Part shown: positions 25,957 to 34,460 of the stretch, piece by piece | Layout of the letters: each line of letters opens with the position of its first letter | Position numbering within the stretch: position 1 is the first letter of the stretch | Source of the DNA: Azotimanducus chitobiosivorans | Lineage (GTDB): Bacteria; Pseudomonadota; Gammaproteobacteria; Pseudomonadales; Azotimanducaceae | Assembly: GCA_965200235.1 (NCBI GenBank) | Contig: OZ241339.1 | Coordinates: 2,604,001-2,668,000, forward strand | Direction of reading: 5' to 3' | Length of the DNA stretch: 64,000 nucleotides | Program-made: the position numbers and the translations under genes | Notes under the pieces: generated by a model | The model's input: the letters and a program-made list of their open reading frames with translations, nothing else | What the model was told of the DNA's origin: nothing | The model's database searches: none

Positions 25957-27330
25957 ATGAACGTCAAAGCTATTGCTCTCATCGCGGCGCCGCTTGCGGC
26001 ACTCGCGGTGTATTTCGCGGCTACCGCCCAAGGCGCACCCCATGCAATGGGGATCGTGCTCGCCATCACGACGCTCGTTGTGTGCTGGTGGATTCTTGAG
26101 CCCATTCCTTTAGCGGCAACGTCATTCATTCCAATCATTGCTTTGCCACTCTCCGGCGTTCTTGACCAGGCTGCGGTGTCGCAAGCGTATGGAAATCCGG
26201 TCATCCTGCTCTTGCTCGGCGGCTTTATTCTCTCAACCGCGCTCGCCAAGTCAGGCACGCACCGACGAATAGCGCTGTCTATGGTACGACTTTTCGGCGT
26301 TGGAAGCAGCCGCCGCCTAGTGTTCGGCTTCATGGCCGCTTCGGCGCTCCTCAGCATGTGGATATCCAACACCGCGACGACGCTGATGATGCTGCCGATT
26401 GCGCTCGCCGTGCTCGAACGCACGCGCGATGAGAAGCTCGCCATTCCGCTGCTGCTCGGCATTGCCTACGCGTCGAGCATCGGCGGCATCGGCACGCCCA
26501 TTGGCACACCGCCGAACTTGATCTTCCGAGGCGTCTATGAAGAACTATTCAACGCCGAAGTCGGATTTCTGAAATGGATGTCGATCGCCCTGCCTGTTGT
26601 TTTGGTGCTGGTGCCTGTCGCTGCGCTGTGGCTGTGCCGCAACCTTGGCAAAGGTGAAGGCGCCGAAATCGAAGCTTCCGGAGCATGGCGGCCAGAAGAA
26701 AAGCGCTTGGCCTGTGTGTTTGGCGTGACAGTGCTGCTGTGGGTGACGCGCACCGAGCCATTCGGCGGCTGGTCGGCGTTGCTTGGCCTCCCCTACACGA
26801 ACGATGCCATGGTCGCGCTCTTCGCCTGTGTGCTGCTCTTCATCGTACCCAACGGTCAAGGCGGCCGCCTGCTCGATTGGGAAACCGCCGAGAAGATTCC
26901 CTGGGGCACGCTCATCCTGTTCGCATCGGGCATTGCGCTCGCCAAAGGGTTCGAGGTATCAGGGGTATCGGCGGCCATGGGCAACGCGCTCTCCGTGCTT
27001 GGCGACGTGGCGCCGTATCTGATCGTGCTCGCCATTTGCCTTGGCGTGACGTTCCTCACCGAAGCGACGAGCAACACCGCCACCACAACCTTGCTGATGC
27101 CAATCATGGGTGCGACCGCCGTGGCTGTGTCTGCCGATCCGCTGTTGTTCATGATTCCTGCCGCGATGAGCGCAAGCTGCGCGTTCATGCTGCCAGTCGC
27201 GACCGCGCCCAACGTCATCATGTTCAGCACTGGCCGCGTACCCATCGCGCGCATGGTGCGCGAGGGCGTGGTGCTCAATTTTGTCGGTGCGGCGGTGATT
27301 AGTGTGGTGTGTTATCTGCTGATTGCATAG
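25957..27330 (+). CDS. DASS/SLC13-family anion:sodium symporter
   Basis: A 457-residue membrane protein with about 11 helices and the two DASS signatures: SNTATTLMMLPIALAV in the first half and TEATSNTATTTLLMPIMGA in the second, plus PVATAPNVIMFSTG. Members import dicarboxylates, sulfate or citrate with Na+. ATG 25957 follows GGA by eight bases; an upstream GTG at 25930 is possible. The 42 bases to the divergent sbcB start would have to hold both promoters. The substrate is unknown. Confidence 0.9.
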   Translation: MNVKAIALIAAPLAALAVYFAATAQGAPHAMGIVLAITTLVVCWWILEPIPLAATSFIPIIALPLSGVLDQAAVSQAYGNPVILLLLGGFILSTALAKSGTHRRIALSMVRLFGVGSSRRLVFGFMAASALLSMWISNTATTLMMLPIALAVLERTRDEKLAIPLLLGIAYASSIGGIGTPIGTPPNLIFRGVYEELFNAEVGFLKWMSIALPVVLVLVPVAALWLCRNLGKGEGAEIEASGAWRPEEKRLACVFGVTVLLWVTRTEPFGGWSALLGLPYTNDAMVALFACVLLFIVPNGQGGRLLDWETAEKIPWGTLILFASGIALAKGFEVSGVSAAMGNALSVLGDVAPYLIVLAICLGVTFLTEATSNTATTTLLMPIMGATAVAVSADPLLFMIPAAMSASCAFMLPVATAPNVIMFSTGRVPIARMVREGVVLNFVGAAVISVVCYLLIA

Positions 27331-27375
27331 AGGTAGAAACCTATGTTCGCGCAATTCGACAGATTCATACAGGCT

Positions 27376-27394
27376 GTGAATGGTTATAATTCAC
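27376..27394. promoter_or_regulatory. Inverted repeat and TATAAT upstream of the first DUF4143 gene
   Basis: GTGAAT (27376-27381) and ATTCAC (27389-27394) form a 6-bp inverted repeat around TATAAT at 27385-27390. The TATAAT sits about seven bases before ATG 27398, so the transcript may start at or near the start codon (leaderless). Repression by the encoded protein is an inference. Confidence 0.4.
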
Positions 27395-27397
27395 GCC

Positions 27398-28618
27398 ATG
27401 AATGGATTTCATACACGCGCAATTGACCAAAGCCTTCGGTCGCGTCTGGACGTCATGCCAGCCGTGATCGTCACTGGTGCACGGCAGACAGGCAAAAGCA
27501 CGCTCGCGCACGCACTCGATACGCGGCGCTATTACACGATGGACGATCTCGATGCGTTGGACATGGCCGAAAAGGATCCGGATAGGCTGCTCGCCGGAGA
27601 TGCGCCAATCACAATTGACGAGGTTCAGCGCGTTCCGAAGCTGCTGCACGCAATCAAGCGCCATATAGATCAGAATAGACGACCGGGCCAATTCCTCTTG
27701 ACGGGTTCAGCAAATCTCCTGCTGATGCGACAGGTGGCGGAATCCCTCGCTGGCCGCGCGAGCTATCTGACTCTTTGGCCGATGACTCGCCGTGAGCAAC
27801 TTGGCATCGCCAGTTGTGGCCTTTGGGATTTGCTCATCGAAAGCGAAGACGCTGCTTGGCTCGACCTGCTTCAGCGCGAGGCCGCCATACGGAATCTCAA
27901 GGAATGGCGAGCGTTTGCGAAGACCGGCGGCTTTCCGGTGCCAGCGCTCCACATGCACGACCAAAGAGAACGCGACATCTGGTTCGAGGGCTACGTTCGC
28001 ACCTACCTTGAACGCGACCTGCTATCGCTTTCGACAGTCGCATCGCTCCCTGACTTCCGCCGCCTCATGCGCGCCGTCTGCCTCGGCGTCGGTGGATTGG
28101 TCAACCAAACGAACCTCGGGCGCGGCCTTGGGCTTCCGCAGGCGACCGTGAACCGCTACCTGAACCTTCTGGAGACCTCCTACATGCTGGTTCGCATCCC
28201 TGCATACAGCGACAATCGAGGCAAGCGCCTTATGAAGACACCGAAGATGTATTGGAGCGATACCGGGCTTGCATTGCATTTGTCGGGCACCGAGCCGGAC
28301 GGCGCGACGCTGGAGAATCTCGTGTTGATGGACCTCTTGGCGTGGCGCGATTCGAGTAAAGCACGATGCGAGATATATCACTGGCGCTCTCATTCCGGTC
28401 TGGAAGTGGATTTTGTGATCGAATCCGGCAATGGTCGGCTGCTGCCGATTGAAATCAAGCCCACCGAGCGGCCGCGGCTACGCGACAGCGTGAACCTGCG
28501 CGCATTCCGCGATCAATACGGCAAGCAAGCGCGTTTCGGGCTGCTGCTGCACGATGGGGATAGCGTCTTATGGCTTACTCCGGATGTCCTCGCCGCGCCT
28601 TGGTGGCGTGTTCTGTAA
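27398..28618 (+). CDS. AAA_14/DUF4143 ATPase (copy 1)
   Basis: A 406-residue protein. Walker A is VTGARQTGKSTLA and Walker B is ITIDEVQRVP; FLLTGSANLLLM is a sensor-like strand; the C-terminal DUF4143 part has YLERDLLSLS, NRYLNLLETSYMLVRIP and a nuclease-like E-x-D...EIK motif (EVDFVIESGN...IEIKPTE). Functions of this family are poorly known; toxin-antitoxin and defence roles have been suggested. A 6-residue longer start (ATG 27380) is possible, but the TATAAT box overlaps it, so ATG 27398 is preferred. It is the rightward-reading member of a three-gene DUF4143 cluster. Confidence 0.88.
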   Translation: MNGFHTRAIDQSLRSRLDVMPAVIVTGARQTGKSTLAHALDTRRYYTMDDLDALDMAEKDPDRLLAGDAPITIDEVQRVPKLLHAIKRHIDQNRRPGQFLLTGSANLLLMRQVAESLAGRASYLTLWPMTRREQLGIASCGLWDLLIESEDAAWLDLLQREAAIRNLKEWRAFAKTGGFPVPALHMHDQRERDIWFEGYVRTYLERDLLSLSTVASLPDFRRLMRAVCLGVGGLVNQTNLGRGLGLPQATVNRYLNLLETSYMLVRIPAYSDNRGKRLMKTPKMYWSDTGLALHLSGTEPDGATLENLVLMDLLAWRDSSKARCEIYHWRSHSGLEVDFVIESGNGRLLPIEIKPTERPRLRDSVNLRAFRDQYGKQARFGLLLHDGDSVLWLTPDVLAAPWWRVL

Positions 28619-28666
28619 GTTTGTGGACAGCCGCGCTATACATCCTAAGCGCCGCACGAGAAAACG

Positions 28667-29839
28667 CTATTTGGTCTCCCGTAACGGAATCAAGTCTTTC
28701 AGGCTCACCACGCTGATGTGCTCACTCAGCGGGTAGGAGTGATCGCCGGGATACACCACTGAGATGTGCGATAGACCGAGGTCGCGAATCGCCGAACGCA
28801 TGGACGGCGTGATTTTCGGCGCAGATGAAAACTTAAACTCAAAAGCGCTGAAGGCCTGTCCCTTGACAAGCAGCAGGTCGAGCTCCGCTTCGGAATGCTT
28901 CGCCCAGAAATAGCATTCATCCCACAAGGCGTGCTGCGTCTCTATCACCTGCTCCATGGCAAAACCCTCCCACGAGGCGCCAACGCTCGGGTGTTTGAAC
29001 AGCTCATCAGCGCTGCTGACCCCATAAAAATAATGCAGTATGCCGGCGTCCCGAAAGTAAACCTTTGGCGATTTCACCTGTCGCTTGCCGATATTCGCAA
29101 ACCAAGGCTGAAGCAAACGAATCATAAAGGTGCCCGCAAGCAAGTCGAGATAGCGTCGAATGGTCGGTTGCGATACGTCGAGTGACCTTGCCAAGTCGGA
29201 TGCATTGAACACTTTGCCGTGGTAGTGCGCGAGCATTGCCCAGAGCCTTCGCATTCGCGTCGCGCTGAATTCAACGCCAAGGGCGGGCAGGTCTTTTTCT
29301 AGCAGATTCGTGATGTAAGCGCTCCGCCAATTGAAGCTATCGCGCGCATCATCGAGCAGATACGCGCGCGGGAATCCGCCTCTAAGCCACAAGCGCTCGG
29401 TATCGCCTGTCTCGGCAATCGTAAAGGGCGTCAAGTTGAGATAGGCAATTCTGCCCGCGAGCGACTCCGACGATTGGCGAATCAGGTCGCGAGAAGCGCT
29501 GCCGAGGATCAGATACCGCTGTACCAACGGGCGCCGGTCAAGCAACACTCTGAGCAAGGGGAATAGATCTGGAATTCGCTGAACTTCATCAATGACGATC
29601 AGCCCTCGCAATCGTTCAAGCGTGAGTCTAGGGTCGGAAAGGCGGTTGATATCATCCGGGTCTTCAAGGTCAAAAAAATGAACCTGGCCAGCGTCAAATC
29701 GTGCGATATAGTCGCGGGCGAGCGTCGTTTTGCCACACTGTCGCGGGCCGAGAATCGCGACGGACGAATGACTGCGAAAATACTCGTCAATGCGGGCAAG
29801 GTGCTCTGTTCGGGAAACTGACATGAGGGCATCTACCAT
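28667..29839 (-). CDS. AAA_14/DUF4143 ATPase (copy 2)
   Basis: A 390-residue paralogue of the neighbouring copy 3, sharing the Walker A ILGPRQCGKTTLARDY, LIVIDEVQRIPDLFP, the QSSESLAGRIAYLNLTPF stretch, LEKDLPALG and SPKVYFRDAGILHYFYG. The C-terminal nuclease-like motif is EAELDLLLVKGQ...FEFKFS. The start ATG 29839 lies inside an inverted repeat, CCATGAAA/TTTCATGG, so the family may be autoregulated. Its function is unknown. The composition is not clearly different from the chromosome. Confidence 0.88.
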   Translation of the reverse strand: MVDALMSVSRTEHLARIDEYFRSHSSVAILGPRQCGKTTLARDYIARFDAGQVHFFDLEDPDDINRLSDPRLTLERLRGLIVIDEVQRIPDLFPLLRVLLDRRPLVQRYLILGSASRDLIRQSSESLAGRIAYLNLTPFTIAETGDTERLWLRGGFPRAYLLDDARDSFNWRSAYITNLLEKDLPALGVEFSATRMRRLWAMLAHYHGKVFNASDLARSLDVSQPTIRRYLDLLAGTFMIRLLQPWFANIGKRQVKSPKVYFRDAGILHYFYGVSSADELFKHPSVGASWEGFAMEQVIETQHALWDECYFWAKHSEAELDLLLVKGQAFSAFEFKFSSAPKITPSMRSAIRDLGLSHISVVYPGDHSYPLSEHISVVSLKDLIPLRETK

Positions 29840-29872
29840 GAAATTTCAAAATCAAACTTTCATTTTTCATGG
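29836..29872. promoter_or_regulatory. Inverted repeat at the start of DUF4143 copy 2
   Basis: CCATGAAA (29836-29843) pairs with TTTCATGG (29865-29872), perfect 8-bp arms flanking an AT-rich 21-base spacer. The left arm includes the start codon of copy 2. Confidence 0.45.
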
Positions 29873-29945
29873 TGTGGCGCGTTGTGTCAATAGCGACTCT
29901 ACATAGGCCAAGCCAAAGCGTGCCAGCCGGTTGGCGCACGCGCGC

Positions 29946-31130
29946 TCACCGCCCCGCAATCTCCCGCATGAGATCAACAACGCCAATGGCTTCAATGCCG
30001 TCGCCCACCGGATAGCGTTCGCTGCCCGGGTAGACCACACAGCTGCGCTCAGGCCGGAGGTCTTCGCGAGCGTGATGAAAGCCCTTTTCGAGCTGTGCAA
30101 CCGGGCCTCGCTTGATTTCGATCGCCCACAAGCTGCCGCCTGGCATCTCCAACACGAGGTCTATTTCGGCTCCAGCCGCAGTGCGATAGAAGTACGGGAT
30201 GACAAAATGCCCCGCACGCGCCAGCAGGTTCTCGATCACCCATCCTTCCCAGCTATGCCCTGCCACCGGATGCGAAAGGACATCGTCTACGCACCGAAGT
30301 CCAAGCAGCGCATGCACCAACCCACTGTCCCTCAGATAGACTTTGGGTGATTTGACAAGCCGTTTGCCAATATTGATGTGGTACGGCGGAAGGCGACGAA
30401 CGAGCAACAGGTCCACCATCAGGTCGAGATAGCGCACGACCGTCTTACCGTCGATGGCCAGAGAGCGCGCCAACTGCGCCGCGTTCAACATGCCGCCTTG
30501 GGAATGCGCCAGCATTGTTAGCAAACGCCGCAACGTTTCAGCCGGGATGCGGGGGCCAAGTTGCGGTATGTCTCGCTCAAGATAGGTTCGAATAAGCTCG
30601 CTTCTCCAGACCACACTTTTGGGGTCCGACCTTGCCAAGAAACTCTCTGGATAGCCCCCGCGATTCCACAATTGCTCTTGAGGGTATTCCGCGCCCACTT
30701 CAAGCAGGTCAAATGGACGAAGCTCCAAGTGTGAGATGCGTCCGGCAAGTGACTCGCTCGATTGTTTGAGCAGGTCGATGGAAGCCGACCCCAATACCAG
30801 AAATCGCCCATTCCTTCGAGTTTCGGGAAGGTCGGCGTCAATCAAAACCCGAAGCAATTGAAACACTTCTGGAAGATGCTGGATTTCGTCAAGAATCACC
30901 AGATCATGCTGCTGACGCTTCAGATATTCGAAGGGGTCGGTCGCGAGCCGGGCACGGTCTCTCGGATTTTCAAGATCGAGATAATGAATCGAGCGCTTCT
31001 CTTCCTTGCCTTGCGGCACAATGTGCCTCGCAAGCGTTGTCTTTCCAACTTGGCGTGGTCCGAGCAGCGCAACGGCTGGGAATTCGGCCAGCCGCTGCGA
31101 AATTGTCTTGTAGAGATGACGCTCAATCAT
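29946..31130 (-). CDS. AAA_14/DUF4143 ATPase (copy 3)
   Basis: A 394-residue protein with Walker A LLGPRQVGKTTLARHI, Walker B LVILDEIQHLP, LGSASIDLLKQSSESLAGRI, YLERDIPQLG, SPKVYLRDSGLVHALLG and the nuclease-like EIDLVLEM...IEIKRGP motif. It is the closest relative of copy 2 in the window. A frame open 66 bases farther upstream is rejected because ATG 31130 begins the MIERHLYKTISQRL family start. It reads away from the mobA remnant. A defence or toxin role is only a conjecture. Confidence 0.88.
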   Translation of the reverse strand: MIERHLYKTISQRLAEFPAVALLGPRQVGKTTLARHIVPQGKEEKRSIHYLDLENPRDRARLATDPFEYLKRQQHDLVILDEIQHLPEVFQLLRVLIDADLPETRRNGRFLVLGSASIDLLKQSSESLAGRISHLELRPFDLLEVGAEYPQEQLWNRGGYPESFLARSDPKSVVWRSELIRTYLERDIPQLGPRIPAETLRRLLTMLAHSQGGMLNAAQLARSLAIDGKTVVRYLDLMVDLLLVRRLPPYHINIGKRLVKSPKVYLRDSGLVHALLGLRCVDDVLSHPVAGHSWEGWVIENLLARAGHFVIPYFYRTAAGAEIDLVLEMPGGSLWAIEIKRGPVAQLEKGFHHAREDLRPERSCVVYPGSERYPVGDGIEAIGVVDLMREIAGR

Positions 31131-31170
31131 CCTTGCAATTATGGCATTAGATTCCAAAATTGCAAGGATG
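31128..31170. promoter_or_regulatory. 13-bp perfect inverted repeat between DUF4143 copy 3 and the mobA remnant
   Basis: CATCCTTGCAATT (31128-31140) is repeated in inverse orientation as AATTGCAAGGATG (31158-31170), with a 17-base spacer. The left arm contains the start codon of copy 3 and the right arm lies just before the surviving mobA sequence. It could be an operator or an insertion-junction footprint. Confidence 0.6.
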
Positions 31171-31582
31171 GCGCATCGGCGGAATTGACAAGCCACTGAT
31201 TCGCGTCAGTAACCGATATCTGCTTGAGCATGCACTTGAGCGGCTCGTGCCTCAGGTCTCTGGCATCGTCTTGAGTGTCGGCGCCAACGACCCTGCGTAC
31301 CGCGAGTTTGGATGCGAATTGGTCGCCGACGAGGAAGCAGGCGAAGGCCCGCTTGCTGGACTGTTTTCAGCGTTTCGTGATGTGAAGACGAAGTGGGCGC
31401 TAATGCTACCGGGAGATACACCTCGACCAGCGCCCAACTTGGTTCAGTGCCTCGCGGTGCACCGTTGGTTCGCGGAGATCGCTCTGCCTTCATCGGACTT
31501 GTCAGACTTGGCGCCGAGCTTCTTCAATATCAATACGCCCGAGGATCTTGCAGCGCTTCGGCGCGCGCACGATCAGGATTGA
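31160..31582 (+). pseudogene. Decayed molybdenum-cofactor guanylyltransferase (mobA)
   Basis: The frame encodes most of a MobA-like protein. RIGGIDKPLIRV corresponds to the R-x-GG-x-DKP loop; LLEHALERLVPQVSGIVLSV, AYREFGCELVADEEA and GPLAGLFSAFRDVKTKWALML-PGDTP are recognisable. However, the N-terminal LAGG nucleotide loop is missing, and about 50 residues are deleted between PNLVQCL and WFAEIALP...FFNINTPEDLAAL. The end resembles a true MobA C terminus. It is therefore a truncated, probably inactive gene. The break coincides with the 13-bp inverted repeat beside DUF4143 copy 3. Confidence 0.7.
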
Positions 31583-31590
31583 CCTAGACA

Positions 31591-32346
31591 CTATGTATTG
31601 ACCTTGCCTTCCGCCAGAGCGTTCAGATCGGGCACCTCCATGCGAAAACTTGGCTTGCCGGTGAGTTTCACCCGCACTTCGCCGTTCTCGCCTCGCAGCA
31701 GCAAATCAACGACCTCTTCAGCGAGGACGCTTGGCGGCATCCTGACCGCTTTCGGGGGGCTAAGCTCTTCGGGCAGGATCGGGGTGTCCACCACGCCCGG
31801 GCAGATGACGTTGACGCGCAGGCCGGTCTTCGCGTTCGCGGCCGCCACGCCGCGACCCAAACCGATCATGCCGTATTTGCTCATGCTGTAGAGCGGGTCA
31901 ATGCCGAGCGCCCCCAAGCCTGCGATAGATGCCGTAATGGTGATCGCGCCGGCGCCTTTCGCTTTCATTCGAGGCACCAAGGCTTTGAGACCGAAGAACA
32001 CGCCGTCCATGTTGATGCCAGTGACGCGCCGATATTGCTCGATGCTGACGTCTTCAATAGCGAGAAAACGCTCGCCGGGCGCCGCCGTCATGATGCCCGC
32101 GTTCAGGTGCGCATAGTCGGGGACGCCAAGTGTCGATGCGCATTCGTGGACAGCGGCCTCCACCGAATCAACCCCCTGAACATCGCAATGAATGAAATAG
32201 CCGCCGATCTCTTGGGCGATTCGCTCACCTTCTGAGGCGTTGATATCGCACATGGCAACGCGCATTCCCGCCGCCCGCAACTGCCGCGACACGGCCTCGC
32301 CGATGCCCGACGCAGCGCCGGTGACGAACGCAATCTTGTCGGTCAT
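31591..32346 (-). CDS. Short-chain dehydrogenase/reductase
   Basis: A 251-residue classical SDR: TGAASGIGEAV for NAD(P) binding, DINASEGE for cofactor choice, NAG in HLNAGIM, Ser in ITASIAGLG and Y-x-x-x-K in YSMSKYGMIG. It oxidises or reduces a hydroxyl/ketone; the substrate is unknown. ATG 32346 is the first in-frame start giving the normal N terminus MTDKIAFVTG. It follows the SCP2/hydrolase gene by ten bases on the same strand, so the two may act on the same lipid-like substrate. Confidence 0.9.
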   Translation of the reverse strand: MTDKIAFVTGAASGIGEAVSRQLRAAGMRVAMCDINASEGERIAQEIGGYFIHCDVQGVDSVEAAVHECASTLGVPDYAHLNAGIMTAAPGERFLAIEDVSIEQYRRVTGINMDGVFFGLKALVPRMKAKGAGAITITASIAGLGALGIDPLYSMSKYGMIGLGRGVAAANAKTGLRVNVICPGVVDTPILPEELSPPKAVRMPPSVLAEEVVDLLLRGENGEVRVKLTGKPSFRMEVPDLNALAEGKVNT

Positions 32347-32356
32347 GTGGCCATCC

Positions 32357-33604
32357 TTAATGCAAATGCGCGATTGAGCGCAGGATAGGCAAGAGGTGCT
32401 CGATGAATGCTTCGGGGTGTTCGGACATCGGAAAGTGCCCGACACCCTTCATCAAGCCCCAAGTTGACCCGGGAATCGCCTCGTGCGCGGCTCGCCCCAT
32501 CTCCGGCGTGGCGCTGTAGTCGTATTCGCCGGACAAGATGTGTACGCCAACCTGATTGGTGTCGATCTCCGACGCTGTCTCGCGCATGTCGAAATCCTCC
32601 ACATAGTAGTGCAGGTCGCCGAGAAAGGTCGCTGGCCAGCCGCTCGCATACACATAGCTCGTCTCCTTGCGGTAGACCTTTGGCGCGGTCGGCGACATCA
32701 ATCCCTCCATCAGCCGCGCCTTGTAGTCGTTGCTGACCTGCGGCGACCAGAGATGTTGAAAGAATCCCGTGTCGCCCGGGATCTCAAGTGCGCCTTCGAG
32801 CGAAATGACGGCGTGAAACTCCTCGGGGTGACGCCGCGCAAGATCGAGCGCGAGCAAGCCGCCAACCGAGCAGCCCATGAACACCGGTTCGTCAAGGCCA
32901 AGCGCGCGCTTGATCGCAAGCACAGTCGAACGCAGGAATTCACCGCGCAATCGATATTCTTCACGCCACCATTTGTCCGAAACCGGCGGCAGCGATTTGC
33001 CGTGGAACGGCAGATCATAGGCGATCAGGCGAAAGTGTTTGGTGATTTCGGGCTCTTCAAAAAGATGCCGCCACTGACTACCGTGCGCGCCGGCGGTGTG
33101 CTGCAGAAGGAGAGGAATGCCCTCGCCCGCCTCTTCAAAGTACACGCGATGGTCTTGCCCGCAGATCGAGAGATGCACATAGCGTCCAATGGGCGCATCG
33201 AACGCGCCCTCTTCGCGTTGCTCGGCCACGCGCGCCGCGCCGTCATCAGCGGCGGGCCTGAGAAGTTCGATCGCGCGCATGACCGCCGCGTGGTACTGCG
33301 CGAAGGTGATGACATCACCTTCGCGACTGAGGCCGCCGCCAGTGGCAAGATTGGCCATGACATCGGTGTCGAAAGGCGGCGGGACTTCGGCAAGCAGTTT
33401 CTCCCACACAGCTTGTGGGCCTTGATACTCGATCACATCAAGGCCGTCTTCGAGCGCGCCCGGCTGACCATCCTTGACGCCGAGCGTGAGCGCCTCGTCA
33501 CCAATGGCAAGGCGCAGGCCGCCTGTCCAATGCCGCGCCGCTTGCAGAAACTCCGTGTCTTCGGCACAGCGCTGGCGCCAGTCGGTTGAGGTCGGCAGTT
33601 GCAT
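32357..33604 (-). CDS. SCP2-like domain fused to alpha/beta hydrolase
   Basis: A 415-residue protein in two parts. Residues ~1-125 resemble a sterol-carrier (SCP2) fold (TGGLRLAIGDEALTLGVKDGQ, GPQAVWEKLLAEVPPPF, ITFAQYHAAVMRAIELL). Residues ~140-410 form an alpha/beta hydrolase with the nucleophile elbow GCSVGG, oxyanion HTAGAHGSQWRHL and catalytic His in KGVGHFPMSEHP. Such a fusion could bind a lipid substrate and hydrolyse it. It sits directly upstream of the SDR gene. The substrate is unknown; the hydrolase half is certain, the SCP2 half less so. Confidence 0.85.
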   Translation of the reverse strand: MQLPTSTDWRQRCAEDTEFLQAARHWTGGLRLAIGDEALTLGVKDGQPGALEDGLDVIEYQGPQAVWEKLLAEVPPPFDTDVMANLATGGGLSREGDVITFAQYHAAVMRAIELLRPAADDGAARVAEQREEGAFDAPIGRYVHLSICGQDHRVYFEEAGEGIPLLLQHTAGAHGSQWRHLFEEPEITKHFRLIAYDLPFHGKSLPPVSDKWWREEYRLRGEFLRSTVLAIKRALGLDEPVFMGCSVGGLLALDLARRHPEEFHAVISLEGALEIPGDTGFFQHLWSPQVSNDYKARLMEGLMSPTAPKVYRKETSYVYASGWPATFLGDLHYYVEDFDMRETASEIDTNQVGVHILSGEYDYSATPEMGRAAHEAIPGSTWGLMKGVGHFPMSEHPEAFIEHLLPILRSIAHLH

Positions 33605-33687
33605 TGTTCGGGCGTCTCCTGCAAGCGAAGGACTACTCTACACGAGCACGAATCCCTCCAACGGAGTGTCAGGAGACCACTTGGCGA

Positions 33688-34452
33688 TTAGTCACCAATG
33701 CCGTTTTCCAAGAAAACACGAATGTCCCTGCGGTCCGACACGAACCCCGCCATGCCTTCGAGCGCCTTCGCCACTGACTCGTACTGCAACAAAAGCATCT
33801 GATCGCTGTCTGTTTTGAGCAGTAGTTCAATTTGCTTAATGCGTTGATCGGCGATCGTCGTTTGAATCACATCAATCACTGAGTCTTCCAGCGCTTTCTT
33901 CACCGGCTCTATCAGTCGCTCTGCAATGTCTTTCTTTTGCTCCTGCTCTAAGCCAAGGTAAGTCTCAAATGATTCCCTTGGCGTTTCCCGATCTTTCTCG
34001 TCCCAATCAAATTCAATTCCGTAGTCAGCGACGACTTTCCTAATGTGAGCAAATGGAATGCCGAGTGTTTCGATACCGAAACTCTTTATCAAATCGACCG
34101 AGGTACCGGACCAATTGCCTGCTAGCACAGCGATGCTCTTTCGTATGGATGGATACGTCTTGCGGAGGTTGTAATGGGCGACACAGAGCCAACTTCCTTT
34201 GTCCCGATTGTGCTTCTTGTATCGAATGTACTTGGGGTCTAGCAGGATCACCGGATTCCCTTTGTCATCTCGGACAACCGCATCAATCTGGAACACATTG
34301 TCGGTTCCGTTTTTCATTCGTTCCGGCCCTATGGTGTGTCCATAGACTTTCATCGCAAGCCGCAGACTCCCAACGAGCGCGTCTTCTATAAGCTTTCCTA
34401 CTTCCTGTCCTAACGCTGCCGCGGGATTTGAAACTTTCTTCGTCGTTGCCAT
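33688..34452 (-). CDS. Type II restriction endonuclease
   Basis: A 254-residue protein with a PD-(D/E)xK-like core: Asp in FQIDAVVRD, then VILLDPKYIRYKK, with DPK as the D-x-K pair. KLIEDALVGSLRLAMKVYGHTIGPER precedes the core. It lies eight bases after a DNA methyltransferase, which is the usual layout of a type II restriction-modification pair. ATG 34452 (MATTKKVSNPAAALG) gives a natural N terminus; upstream residues in the same frame are not needed. Composition is AT-richer than the flanks. Recognition site unknown. Confidence 0.82.
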   Translation of the reverse strand: MATTKKVSNPAAALGQEVGKLIEDALVGSLRLAMKVYGHTIGPERMKNGTDNVFQIDAVVRDDKGNPVILLDPKYIRYKKHNRDKGSWLCVAHYNLRKTYPSIRKSIAVLAGNWSGTSVDLIKSFGIETLGIPFAHIRKVVADYGIEFDWDEKDRETPRESFETYLGLEQEQKKDIAERLIEPVKKALEDSVIDVIQTTIADQRIKQIELLLKTDSDQMLLLQYESVAKALEGMAGFVSDRRDIRVFLENGIGD

Positions 34453-34460
34453 TTTGAGGT

